Position numbers and translations under genes: made by a program. The notes beneath the pieces are model-generated. The model saw nothing but the letters and a program-made list of their open reading frames with translations, searched no databases and was not told where the DNA came from. A stretch of DNA of 64,000 nucleotides from Burkholderia stabilis (GTDB lineage: Bacteria > Pseudomonadota > Gammaproteobacteria > Burkholderiales > Burkholderiaceae), in the NCBI RefSeq assembly GCF_001742165.1, contig NZ_CP016444.1, positions 1,178,001 through 1,242,000 of the forward strand, in the 5' to 3' direction. Below are positions 28,754 to 37,271 of the stretch, piece after piece. How positions within the stretch are numbered: the stretch's first letter is position 1; every line of letters starts with the position of its first letter.

Positions 28754-30256
28754 ATGACCAAGGTGGAGAAATCCGCACTCGCTTTTGGCCAGGCCCGAAA
28801 CACACGGGTACAAGATTGGCTCAACGCTCACAAACCCTGTTTGCTCATCAACAATCAGTGGGTCTCGGCGAAGTCGGGCAAGGTATTCCCGACGCTCAAT
28901 CCGGCAACGGAGCAGATTCTGGGGCAGGCCGCACAGGCCGATGCGACCGATGTCGACGAGGCGGTGAAAGCCGCGCGCGCCGCATTTGACAGTGGACCGT
29001 GGCCACGCATGAGCCCTCACGAGCGCGCGCGCTATCTGCGTCGTTGGGCTGAACTGATCGATCAGCACACGGACGAGCTTGCCGAGTTGGAAACACTGAA
29101 TAACGGCATGACGATCGGCACTGCAAAGATGTTCGTCGCGCTGGCGGTGGAAACGCTGCACTATTTCGCCGGCGCCGCTGCGCAGGTCAGCGGATACACC
29201 ATGGCATCGGCCGCCGGGACCTTCAACTATGTCCTCCGGGAGCCGGTCGGCGTAGTCGGCGGGATCACGCCATGGAACGGCCCGATCGCGAGTGTGGCGT
29301 GGAAAGCCGGCCCTGCCCTGGCTGCAGGAAACTGTCTGATCCTGAAGCCCGCGGAAGGCACGCCGTTGACGACATGCCGAATGGCTGAACTCGCCCTGGA
29401 GGCAGGGTTTCCGGATGGTGTTCTGCAAGTCCTGACCGGCTTCGGTTCCGAGGCAGGCGCGTCCCTTTCCGCTCATCCGGGTGTCAACAAGATCTCGTTC
29501 ACCGGATCAGTTGAAACCGGTCGAAAGATCATGCAGGCGTCGCTCGGCAACATGAAGCGCGTCACGCTCGAACTCGGTGGAAAATCGCCGAATATCGTGT
29601 TTCCGGACGCCGACATTGAACAAGCGCTGCAGGTTTCTCTCGCCGGATTCTGCACGCTGACTGGCCAGGTATGTGCCGCTGGCACACGGCTGTTCGTGCA
29701 ACGCGACGTCAAGGACGAGTTTGTGGAAAGGCTGGCCCGCTACGCGGCGGGCATCAAGATCGGCGATCCGCTCGACCCGTCAACGACCATGGGCCCCCTC
29801 GCATCGCGAGCGCAGTACGAACGCGTTCGGGACTATCTCGAGACCGGTCTCAGCGAAGGAGCCAAGGCAAAAATCGGTGGCGAACTGCCGGAATCCGTCG
29901 GGTATTTCGCAACGCCGACCATCTTCGACGACGTGAACAATTCGATGCGCATCGCCCGGGAAGAGATTTTCGGTCCTGTCGTATCGGTCATTCCCTTTTC
30001 CGACGAAACCGACGCCGTTTTGCAAGGTAACGACTCGACCTACGGCCTGGCCGCGGCCGTCTGGACGCGCGATATCCAGCGCGCTCATACGGTGGCCCGA
30101 CGCCTGAGGGCGGGGACAGTCTGGATCAATACCTATCTTGCACTCGATCCAAACATGCCCTTTGGCGGCTACAAGGAATCAGGCCAGGGACGCGAGCTCG
30201 GCAAGGATTGGTACGTCGCGTACACCGAAGAAAAGTCTGTCTTCGTCAAGCTTTAA
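28754..30256 (+). CDS. NAD(P)-dependent aldehyde dehydrogenase
   Basis: Oxidises an aldehyde to its acid. The 500 residues contain the full set of catalytic positions: Asn175 in TPWNGP, Lys198 in LILKPAE, the coenzyme motif FTGSVETG, Glu273 in LELGGKSP and the nucleophile Cys307 in TGQVCAAGTR. ATG 28754 has GGAGA at the proper distance; the longer open frame from 28619 lies in the leader. It is the first gene behind the sigma-54 promoter and is followed after 112 bases by a zinc alcohol dehydrogenase, so the pair would convert an alcohol to an acid in two steps, induced through the divergent activator. Confidence 0.93.
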   Translation: MTKVEKSALAFGQARNTRVQDWLNAHKPCLLINNQWVSAKSGKVFPTLNPATEQILGQAAQADATDVDEAVKAARAAFDSGPWPRMSPHERARYLRRWAELIDQHTDELAELETLNNGMTIGTAKMFVALAVETLHYFAGAAAQVSGYTMASAAGTFNYVLREPVGVVGGITPWNGPIASVAWKAGPALAAGNCLILKPAEGTPLTTCRMAELALEAGFPDGVLQVLTGFGSEAGASLSAHPGVNKISFTGSVETGRKIMQASLGNMKRVTLELGGKSPNIVFPDADIEQALQVSLAGFCTLTGQVCAAGTRLFVQRDVKDEFVERLARYAAGIKIGDPLDPSTTMGPLASRAQYERVRDYLETGLSEGAKAKIGGELPESVGYFATPTIFDDVNNSMRIAREEIFGPVVSVIPFSDETDAVLQGNDSTYGLAAAVWTRDIQRAHTVARRLRAGTVWINTYLALDPNMPFGGYKESGQGRELGKDWYVAYTEEKSVFVKL

Positions 30257-30368
30257 GGAGCGGAGAAAAGAGCCCGAACGGTACCGATCGTTCACGCGGA
30301 TACTTTGGCGCTCAGGGCTCCGTTCACTGCAAATGCAGATCACCATTCTCATACTGTGAGGTAGAAAA

Positions 30369-31454
30369 ATGAAAGCAGCTGTCTTGCATCGGCCCGGTAC
30401 GCCGTTGAGCATCGAAGACGTTGCCATCAGCAAACCAGGGCCACGGGAAGTTCTGGTCCGTACTGCGGCTGTCGGTATGTGTCATTCCGACCTGCACTTC
30501 ATCGACGGTCTGTTCCCGTATTCAATCCCGGTGATTCTCGGCCATGAGGCAGCGGGGATCGTCGAGCAAGTCGGCTCCGATGTCGTGACCGTCAAACCCG
30601 GAGATCACGTCATTACCTGCGTAACGGCGTTTTGCGGCCACTGCGCGAACTGCGTGACCGGCCGCCTCTCTCTGTGCGAATCGTCGGAGACACAACGCAA
30701 GCCGGCCGAGGAGCCGCGTCTTTCCTACGCACACAAACCGATGCAGCAGTTTTACAACCTGTCGGCGTATGCGGAACAGATGTTGGTCCACGAAAATGCA
30801 GTCGTGTCGATTCGCAAGGACATGCCGCTCGATCGCGCTGCATTGCTGGGTTGCGCGGTCCTCACGGGAACCGGCGCCGTATTCAATACGGCCGGCGTGC
30901 GTCCTGGTGCTACCGTGGCCGTCCTGGGCTGCGGCGGCATCGGGCTGTCGGCAATCAACGGTGCGGCGCTGGCAGGCGCGGCCCAGATTATCGCGATCGA
31001 CACGCTGGATTCAAAGCTCGAATTGGCACGCCAGTTCGGCGCGACCGACGTGATCAACGTGAATGATAGCGACCCGGTGCAGGCAGTGAAGGAGCTGACG
31101 CGCGGTGGAGTCCAGTACTCATTCGAGTGTATCGGCCTGAAAAGAACGGCAGAACAGGCGTTCGAGATGCTCCGCCGGGGCGGCGCTGCCACGCTGATCG
31201 GCATGGTGAAATACGGCACGAAGCTCGAACTGGATTCGTGGGAGATGCTTCAGGAGCGCCGCTTCCAGGGATCCAGTATGGGAGCCAGCCGGTTCCCGGT
31301 CGATCTCCCCAATCTGGTGACCTACTACATGCAAGGCAGGTTGAATCTTGACAAGCTGATTTCGCAGCACATCAAGCTTGAACAAATCAATGAGGGGTTT
31401 GACGAACTTCGACGCGGCGAGCTCACCCGATCCGTGATCGTATTCGATCATTGA
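30369..31454 (+). CDS. Zinc-dependent alcohol dehydrogenase, MDR family
   Basis: Medium-chain dehydrogenase of 361 residues. Catalytic zinc ligands sit in GMCHSDLH (Cys37) and LGHEAAG (His58); the structural zinc lobe is F-C-G-H-C-A-N-C-x7-C; the coenzyme motif is VLGCGGIGLSAINGA, and Asp in IIAIDTLDSK favours NAD. GAGGT lies upstream of the ATG. It resembles class III-like and aryl/alkyl alcohol dehydrogenases that work with an aldehyde dehydrogenase; the partner is encoded 112 bases upstream. The likely substrate is a primary alcohol or a ketone-forming secondary alcohol; nothing narrows it further. Confidence 0.93.
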   Translation: MKAAVLHRPGTPLSIEDVAISKPGPREVLVRTAAVGMCHSDLHFIDGLFPYSIPVILGHEAAGIVEQVGSDVVTVKPGDHVITCVTAFCGHCANCVTGRLSLCESSETQRKPAEEPRLSYAHKPMQQFYNLSAYAEQMLVHENAVVSIRKDMPLDRAALLGCAVLTGTGAVFNTAGVRPGATVAVLGCGGIGLSAINGAALAGAAQIIAIDTLDSKLELARQFGATDVINVNDSDPVQAVKELTRGGVQYSFECIGLKRTAEQAFEMLRRGGAATLIGMVKYGTKLELDSWEMLQERRFQGSSMGASRFPVDLPNLVTYYMQGRLNLDKLISQHIKLEQINEGFDELRRGELTRSVIVFDH

Positions 31455-31488
31455 CGCTGCGAACCACTCGAAGGTTTGTCAGCGCTTT

Positions 31489-31535
31489 GCCGGGCGAGAA
31501 TACGCTCTCTTTCCGAGAATGGATTCTCGCCCGGC
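31489..31535. terminator. Long hairpin after the alcohol dehydrogenase gene
   Basis: A perfect 13-bp stem, GCCGGGCGAGAAT (31489-31501) and its complement (31523-31535) around a 21-base loop, begins 35 bases after the stop. No T-run follows. It probably ends the dehydrogenase transcript. Confidence 0.55.
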
Positions 31536-31708
31536 CCGTCTTCCCGTAGCGCGGCATCCTGGTGCGCGGCAGCGGCGGCAGCGGCGGCAGCGGCAGGCAC
31601 TGCAGCCGAATGGGCATCGACGCCCTGCTGCCGGCATCGATCCGCAGTTGCGCCTGGGCGGCGACATCCGGCCGCGGATCATCGACACGTCGGTCATGCT
31701 ACGGATCG

Positions 31709-31734
31709 TGCCGGCAGCACGAAAGCTGCCGGCA
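31709..31734. terminator. GC-rich hairpin between convergent genes
   Basis: Stem TGCCGGCAGC (31709-31718) pairs with 31725-31734 around a six-base loop. It lies about 50 bases beyond the stop of the minus-strand transporter gene and is a likely terminator for it, though no T-run follows on either strand. Confidence 0.5.
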
Positions 31735-31785
31735 TCAGGACTGGGTCGTGACGCGACGGCTCGTCCGTCACGATCTGCGTTCAGG

Positions 31786-33099
31786 TCACGCCTTCACATA
31801 AGACGTGCTCACGCGCGCGCCCTTGGGAATCTGCGTCACCATCACCGCGGCGATCACGGATGGAATCGCGAATACGTAGAAATTCCATTGATGGCCCAGA
31901 CTCGACCCGACGACCCATCCGCCGATCATCGGCCCCAGCACCGAGCCGATCCGCCCCAGACCCTGCGCTGTCCCGATAGCCGAGCCACGGCACAAGGCGG
32001 GGAAGTACGCGGCGATGTAGCCATAACCGAGCGTCGTCGATCCGATCGAACCCAGTCCCGCGCCGAACACCGCAAGCATCAACCACGCGTAATCGGGTTT
32101 CTGGCTCATGACCAGCAATGACAGTGCGCAAATGACGAAGAACGAAATGAGTATCTTTCGGGAACCCAGTCGATCGGCGAGCCACGCGCCGACCACATTG
32201 CCGGCGACGGCGCCGAACTGCATCACCAGCAGAAAGTGCAACGACGATCCGAGCGGATAACCGGCCTTGCGCATCAGTGTGGGCAACCAGACGTTCATTC
32301 CATAGACGACGATCTGACCGCAGAAGCAGACGACTGCGAACAGCAGCACCGCGGATCGCCATTCGGTCGACATCACGAGCCTGAAGCCGCGCAGTTCTCC
32401 GGTGCTCGCATGAAGCTGACGCTGGCTTTCGTGATCGGCCAGCACCTGATCGAAGTCGAGCGAATAACGGGTGGCCAGTGCGCGCGCTTCGTCCATCCGG
32501 TTGCGATCGACAAGAAAATTCACCGACTCCGGCAGGAAGAAGTACATCACCGGCAAGGCGAAGATGTACAGCGAGCCGGCGCCATAAAGCACTCGCCAGC
32601 CATGACTTTGCAGCAGCGAAATGGCCAGCAACGCACAAATCACTCCGCCGATCGCATAACCCGAGAGCGCAAGCGCGTTGTAGAGCTGCCGGCGGTTTCT
32701 CGGCGCATACTCGACCGTCAGCGCCACCGACGACGGCACGACACTCCCGAGTCCGACACCGGTGAAAAAGCGGGCAATGCCCAACTGGGTCGGCGAATGC
32801 GCCAGCGCGCACAGTAGCGAACCGATCGAAAACCAGAACACGCCGGCCATGATCAGGTTGCGTCGCCCGATGCGATCGGACAGGGAGCCCGCGCCGAACA
32901 GGCCGAGCATCAACCCGGCCAGGGTCCAGCTTCCGATCATTCCGGCGCCCGCGGCAGTCAGGCCCCAGCCGGGTTCCGCAAAAAGCGCTGATACCGTTGC
33001 GCCATACACGATGAGATCGTAGCCGTCGACGGCGATTGTCAGAAAGCACAATGCGACCACGAATAGACCGCTGCGCTTCGAGAGGGAAGTGTCGTTCAC
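31786..33099 (-). CDS. MFS permease, aromatic acid:H+ symporter type
   Basis: Inner-membrane transporter of 437 residues with twelve hydrophobic helices in two bundles. The first helix holds D-G-Y-D (Asp25, Asp28), the charged pair typical of the aromatic acid:H+ symporter (AAHS) group such as PcaK and BenK; the loop between helices 2 and 3 is G-x-L-S-D-R-I-G-R-R. GTG 33099 is preferred because a GGAGA site lies just upstream of it; an ATG six codons earlier (33117) has no ribosome site. It imports an aromatic or related acid, probably the substrate of the neighbouring CoA-transferase and dehydrogenases. Confidence 0.88.
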   Translation of the reverse strand: MNDTSLSKRSGLFVVALCFLTIAVDGYDLIVYGATVSALFAEPGWGLTAAGAGMIGSWTLAGLMLGLFGAGSLSDRIGRRNLIMAGVFWFSIGSLLCALAHSPTQLGIARFFTGVGLGSVVPSSVALTVEYAPRNRRQLYNALALSGYAIGGVICALLAISLLQSHGWRVLYGAGSLYIFALPVMYFFLPESVNFLVDRNRMDEARALATRYSLDFDQVLADHESQRQLHASTGELRGFRLVMSTEWRSAVLLFAVVCFCGQIVVYGMNVWLPTLMRKAGYPLGSSLHFLLVMQFGAVAGNVVGAWLADRLGSRKILISFFVICALSLLVMSQKPDYAWLMLAVFGAGLGSIGSTTLGYGYIAAYFPALCRGSAIGTAQGLGRIGSVLGPMIGGWVVGSSLGHQWNFYVFAIPSVIAAVMVTQIPKGARVSTSYVKA

Positions 33100-33370
33100 G
33101 TTGTCTCCGTTTTTCATTCATGGACACCCGTTATAGGCCGGGCTTTTTTATGTTCGATGAAAATATAGGGATACGAAATTTTCAGGCCAAGTGACGGATT
33201 TCGAAGTGTCGATTCGACGAATCCGAATCGATGCCCGCATGTCCGGGAAAACCACACCCGCACGAGCACCGGATCAGCGCTGCCCGGAATACCGGCCACG
33301 CACGCGGATGCGCTCGACGTGCTCGCCCCTGCCGCGCGCTTCGCGGACACGCGCATCGCCGGAACGGGAA

Positions 33371-34288
33371 TCAGCGGTCGGTCAACTGCGCAACGAACGC
33401 CCGCGTGGCCGCCGGCAGCGAATCGCCGCGCTTGGTGCCGATGCAAAGCCGGCGCAGCGCCCATGGCTCGTCCAGCGCGACGAGCGTCACTTTTTTGAAT
33501 TCTTCGAGCGGCAGCATGCTCTCGGGATGGATCGTCACGCCCAGGCCGGCTTTGACCAGGCTTCGGGCCGCTTCGATCGTGTTGACCCGGTACTTCACGA
33601 CCAGCTCGCGCCCCAGCGCGGATGCGGCGTTTTTCAGTTGCGTCATCATCGAAGTCGTCGGCGACAGGCCGATGATGTTCTCGTCGAGCAAGTCGCGCGT
33701 CGTCACGCTCGCGCGCTCCGCCAGGCGGTGCCCCTGCGATACGACGGCAACCAGGCGGTCGGTGCGGTATTCGATGATCTCGAGCGCCTCCCGGTCGATA
33801 TCGTCGGTTGCATAGAACATGGCCACATCGGCCTTGCCGGTCACGACGGCACCGACCACGTTCGTATTCGCATCCTCTTGCAACTCGATGTCGACGAGCG
33901 GAAAGTCCCGCGTGAATTCGGCGATCTCGCGCGCCAGGAATTGAACGATGATCGTGCTGGTGGAGCTGATGCGGATATGCCCGCGCACGCCCTCCGTGAA
34001 CTCGGCGACTTCCCGGCGCATCACGTCGAGATTCTCGAACAGCAAGCGCACGTGGCGGGCCAGCACTTCGCCGGCGGGGCTCGGCACCATGCCGCCCGGC
34101 AGCCGCTCGAACAGATCGATGCCGGCAACCTCCTCGAGATCCTGGATGCGTCTCGTGGCGGCCGACGGCGTGATGTTTTCCCTCACCGCTGCGCGACGCA
34201 TCTGCTGCTCCTCCACGACGGTGAGAAACAACCGCAATGTGAACAGGTCGACGCGCCGCGTCAGATTGTGGAGACTGAGCCCCGTCAT
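33371..34288 (-). CDS. LysR-family transcriptional regulator
   Basis: Regulator of 305 residues. The helix-turn-helix spans about residues 15-75 (MRRAAVRENITPSAATRRIQ), followed by the effector domain (RGHIRISSTSTIIVQFL). A GGAGG site lies just ahead of the ATG. It is transcribed in the same direction as the permease (downstream, 271 bases) and the broken CoA-transferase gene (upstream, 227 bases), rather than divergent from a target, so it may control both its own strand and the divergent operon at 36359. Confidence 0.92.
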   Translation of the reverse strand: MTGLSLHNLTRRVDLFTLRLFLTVVEEQQMRRAAVRENITPSAATRRIQDLEEVAGIDLFERLPGGMVPSPAGEVLARHVRLLFENLDVMRREVAEFTEGVRGHIRISSTSTIIVQFLAREIAEFTRDFPLVDIELQEDANTNVVGAVVTGKADVAMFYATDDIDREALEIIEYRTDRLVAVVSQGHRLAERASVTTRDLLDENIIGLSPTTSMMTQLKNAASALGRELVVKYRVNTIEAARSLVKAGLGVTIHPESMLPLEEFKKVTLVALDEPWALRRLCIGTKRGDSLPAATRAFVAQLTDR

Positions 34289-34515
34289 TCGACCTCCATG
34301 ATCGTCCGGTTGGGCCCCATCGAGCGCCCGAGACCGAAAGACTATGTCGGAGGGGAGCCATCGTCAATCGGGGCGCGGGCGCCGTTTGACCGGAGCCGCT
34401 GACGCCATATCCGCCCGCCTCGCCGGGCCGCCGGAAAGCCCGGGCAAACCCCGACGGAATGCGCGCGCCCAAGCACGCTGAACCGACGCGGTTGCCCGGC
34501 GCCATGCCGCCGGGC

Positions 34516-35768
34516 TCAGATCACGCTCATGTCACGCAATCTCCCGATTTCGCCTTCGCTCATGCCAAGCCATTCGTGCAGCACATCCGCGTTGTGCTCG
34601 CCCAGGCTCGGCGGCGCTTTTGCGTCGGGCTCGGGCACATCCGACATCTTGACCGGGTTCCCGGCCACTTGGATGGGGCCCCACACCGGATCGTCGAGCG
34701 TCATGAGCATCTTGCGCGCGGCAACGTGCGGGCAGTCGAACAGGTCCGGCACATCGTTGACGTTCGAGCACGGCACCCCGCCCGCGCGCAGCGTCGCCAG
34801 CGCCGTTTCGCGCGTTCGATCGGCCAGCCACACATCGATCTCGACGTTCAGCGCGTCCAGATGCTGCTTGCGCAGCACGCCGTCGGCGAATCTCGGGTCG
34901 CTCGTCAGGTCGGGACGGCCGATCGTTTCCGCGAACCGCTTCCAGATGTGTTCGCCCAGCACCGCAATGACGATGTAGCCGTCCTTCGCACGATAGGTTC
35001 CGAACGGCGCGGTGACGGCATGCACACCGGGCGGCGATGTCCGTTTCGTCGCGGAATACATCGTGACCGAGATTTCGTTGAGAATCAGCGATGCGTCGTA
35101 CATCGAGATATCGATTTTCTTGCCCTTGCCTGTCGTGTGGCGGTGCAGAAGCGCCAGCACGACGCCGTAGAGCGCCAGGATTCCACACTGGATATCGGCA
35201 AGCGAGAAGCCCAGATAGGTGGGGCGATCTCCGCTACGCTCGGGGCGATACATGAGTCCGCTCATGGCCTGCCCACGATATCGAACGCGGGGAAGTCGCC
35301 ATACGGGCTGGGCAGGATGTCGTCGTGCCCGAACCCGGAAATGGCGCCGTAGATCAGGCGCGGATTGACCTTGCTCAGATCCGCGTAACCGAGCCCCAGC
35401 CGGTCCATGACATTGGGCCGCAGGTTCTCGATCACCACATCGGCCTGTGCCGCGAGCTCGAGGAAGATGCGTCGCCCCTCCTCATGCTTGAGATCGAGCG
35501 TGACGCTCTTCTTGTTCCGATTCGTCCGAAGAAACGCGAGCCCGTTCGGCTTGCCGTCGGCATCGGGTTTGACCGGGCTCGTGCTCCGTGCAAAATCGCC
35601 GCCCTCGCGCGTCTCGATCTTGACGACTTCCGCGCCTGCATCCGCCAGCCACATCGAAGCAAACGGCGCCGCGATGAAGTTCTCGACTGTCAGCACCCGT
35701 ATACCGGCCAATGGTCGTTCGGCGCCGGGTTTCGTTCCGACGAGCGAATCGTGAAGTGCCGCCTCCAT
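34516..35768 (-). pseudogene. CaiB/BaiF class III CoA-transferase, split by a one-base frameshift
   Basis: Two overlapping frames together make one family-length protein of about 415 residues. The 5' part (35768-35262, 168 residues) has the N-terminal Rossmann region (PLAGIRVLTVENFIAAPFAS; NKKSVTLDLKHEEGRRIF) and stops after PAFDIVGRP. The 3' part (35265-34516, 249 residues) resumes as MSGLMYRPER and carries the catalytic Asp (in FSLADIQCG) and the C-terminus. Family sequence here would read G-Q-A-M-S-G; restoring one C (minus strand) near 35268-35272 joins the frames. The ATG of the second part overlaps the first stop (ATGA), so coupled translation of two pieces is possible but there is no precedent for an active split enzyme. 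A GGAGA site precedes ATG 35768. Confidence 0.85.
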
Positions 35769-35884
35769 CCTGTCTCCTTTTTTAATGTCTCTTGATACTG
35801 TTTTCGTGTGCCGGCCGCCGCGGGTCCGATGGTGCAGCGCATCGATTTCGCGGTGTCTCGTGACCGGCAACGCTTCGTTTTGTG

Positions 35885-35907
35885 TGCGCTGCGAGAATCG
35901 CAGCGCA
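35885..35907. promoter_or_regulatory. Perfect 10-bp inverted repeat
   Basis: TGCGCTGCGA (35885-35894) and its exact complement (35898-35907) flank the three bases gaa. It lies about 120 bases upstream of the CoA-transferase start. The form fits either a dimeric-regulator operator or a hairpin in the leader. Confidence 0.45.
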
Positions 35908-36001
35908 TTGGATCTCATCCGATGGGTGAGCGATTCCGGATCGACCCCATCGCCTGATACGAACGATGCTAGGTGAGTCAGCCAGATCGTTCAAATGCGC
36001 A

Positions 36002-36031
36002 TTCGCGAAGACGGCATTGCGGTTTCGCGAA
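36002..36031. promoter_or_regulatory. Paired TTCGCGAA palindromes
   Basis: TTCGCGAA occurs at 36002-36009 and 36024-36031, 22 bp apart, so both lie on one face of the helix. The paired arrangement in a divergent gap suggests an operator, perhaps for the LysR regulator at 33371. Confidence 0.45.
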
Positions 36032-36358
36032 CCGGCATGTCGGGCCGCACGACGTCGGGATCGACGGTCCACCTGCTCGCGCGTCGGTCAACCGGATGTT
36101 CGCGCGTCACGCATCGACGTGCGTCGGCGTTCGGGTTCGAAAAAATGCAATGCCCCGTTCGAGAAACAGCACTCGAATTGATGCCTCCTTGTCCCTACCA
36201 TTGCTCAAACCGACAGGCGGCGGGCCATTGAGTCAACCGGCTTTGATCTGGCCGCCAGCCTCGATCCGTCGGCGGCTACGCGCGATCGGCCATGCCGGGC
36301 GTACCCGACCTGACGACACGTTCGAACGCAATTCTCAATGTCTTGAAGGCGATTTTCG

Positions 36359-37159
36359 ATGAGCAGTCTTGAAGGGAAAGTAGCGATCGTCACCGGCGGC
36401 ACTGGCGGGATCGGCAGAGGTATCGCATTGCAACTCGCGGCTCGCGGCGCAACCGTCGTGATCAACGGACGAAGCGCAGCAAAAGCCGAGTCGGTCCTTG
36501 CCGAACTGCGGCAGGCCGGAGGCCAGGCCGATTTTCTGCCCGGCGACGTTCGAACGAAAGCCGATATGGACGCCCTCGCATCGGAAACCGCCCGCCGCTA
36601 CGGCGGCATCGACATCGTCGTCGCCAATGCCGGCGGCAATGACGACGAGGCCCGGTCTCCCAGGGTGCGTGGTCCGTTTGCCGATATCGATCTGGCGCGC
36701 GTGGCGGCCGTCGTGGCCGAAAATACGACGGCCAAGCTCTTCCCGGTACAGGCCGCGGTGCCCTACCTGCGTGCCCGGGGCGGCGGCAGTGTGATTTTCG
36801 TGACGTCGGAAGGCGGCCGGGTGCCGACACCCGGTCAAACCGCCGTTTCGACGTTTGCCGGCGGATTGATCCGCGCGAGCAAGGTGATCGCCAAGGAACT
36901 CGCACGAGACAAGATCAGGGTCAACTGCGTGTGCGTGACGGTCGTGCGCGACAGCCCGTCGTGGGACGCCGTATTCGGCGCCGACAGCAAGGTTTCGGAG
37001 CAGCACCGCAAGCAATACGAGAAGGTGGTCGCCGGGTGCCCGCTCGGCGTTGCGGCACCGACCGATATCGGTCAGGTGGTCGCGTTCCTCGCATCCGCCG
37101 AGTCAGCGTATCTGACCGGTGCAACGCTCAGTCCGACAGGCGGATTGACCATTCACTGA
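36359..37159 (+). CDS. SDR-fold protein lacking the catalytic Tyr and Lys
   Basis: Short-chain dehydrogenase-fold protein of 266 residues. The coenzyme loop TGGTGGIG (12-19), D-V (63), N-A-G (90-92), Asn122 and a Ser in VTSEGG (150) are present. The Y-x-x-x-K pair is not: by alignment of PGQTAVSTFAGGLIRASK with family sequence, Val163 stands for Tyr and Ala167 for Lys. The fold is otherwise intact, with the C-terminal end YLTGATLSPTGG. It may bind NAD(P) without classical oxidoreductase activity, or use another mechanism. It is first in a plus-strand group with a zinc alcohol dehydrogenase and an aldehyde dehydrogenase. Confidence 0.88.
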   Translation: MSSLEGKVAIVTGGTGGIGRGIALQLAARGATVVINGRSAAKAESVLAELRQAGGQADFLPGDVRTKADMDALASETARRYGGIDIVVANAGGNDDEARSPRVRGPFADIDLARVAAVVAENTTAKLFPVQAAVPYLRARGGGSVIFVTSEGGRVPTPGQTAVSTFAGGLIRASKVIAKELARDKIRVNCVCVTVVRDSPSWDAVFGADSKVSEQHRKQYEKVVAGCPLGVAAPTDIGQVVAFLASAESAYLTGATLSPTGGLTIH

Positions 37160-37271
37160 CCTGCGCCGCGCGTCGCGCCCGAGCTCGCCGCGCCGGTATC
37201 GGAACAGGGATGCCTTGCGCACGCGCGCTCACGCACACGCCGGTTCAAGTCTCAGCAGTTGGAGAATTTTC

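Larger units (their letters stand above)
31455..31785. other. Convergent intergenic region with several hairpins
   Basis: This 331-bp gap between two convergent genes has no supported coding sequence. Besides the 13-bp hairpin at its left end it has three tandem copies of GGCAGCGGC (31568-31594), a perfect 10-bp stem TGCCGGCAGC (31709-31718 with 31725-31734, 6-base loop) and an 8-bp inverted repeat TCGTGACG (31746-31753 with 31766-31773). The hairpins nearer 31786 would end the minus-strand transporter transcript. Confidence 0.6.
35769..36358. other. Divergent regulatory region
   Basis: This 590-bp gap between the CoA-transferase gene and the SDR-fold gene has no supported gene. It contains the two palindromic elements listed separately and AT-rich stretches near 35780 and 35870 that could hold promoters. 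Confidence 0.55.

Noticed and set aside
31568..31594. Three tandem copies of GGCAGCGGC
   Set aside because: Short GC-rich microsatellite-like run between convergent genes; no spacer structure, so not CRISPR, and no sign of function.
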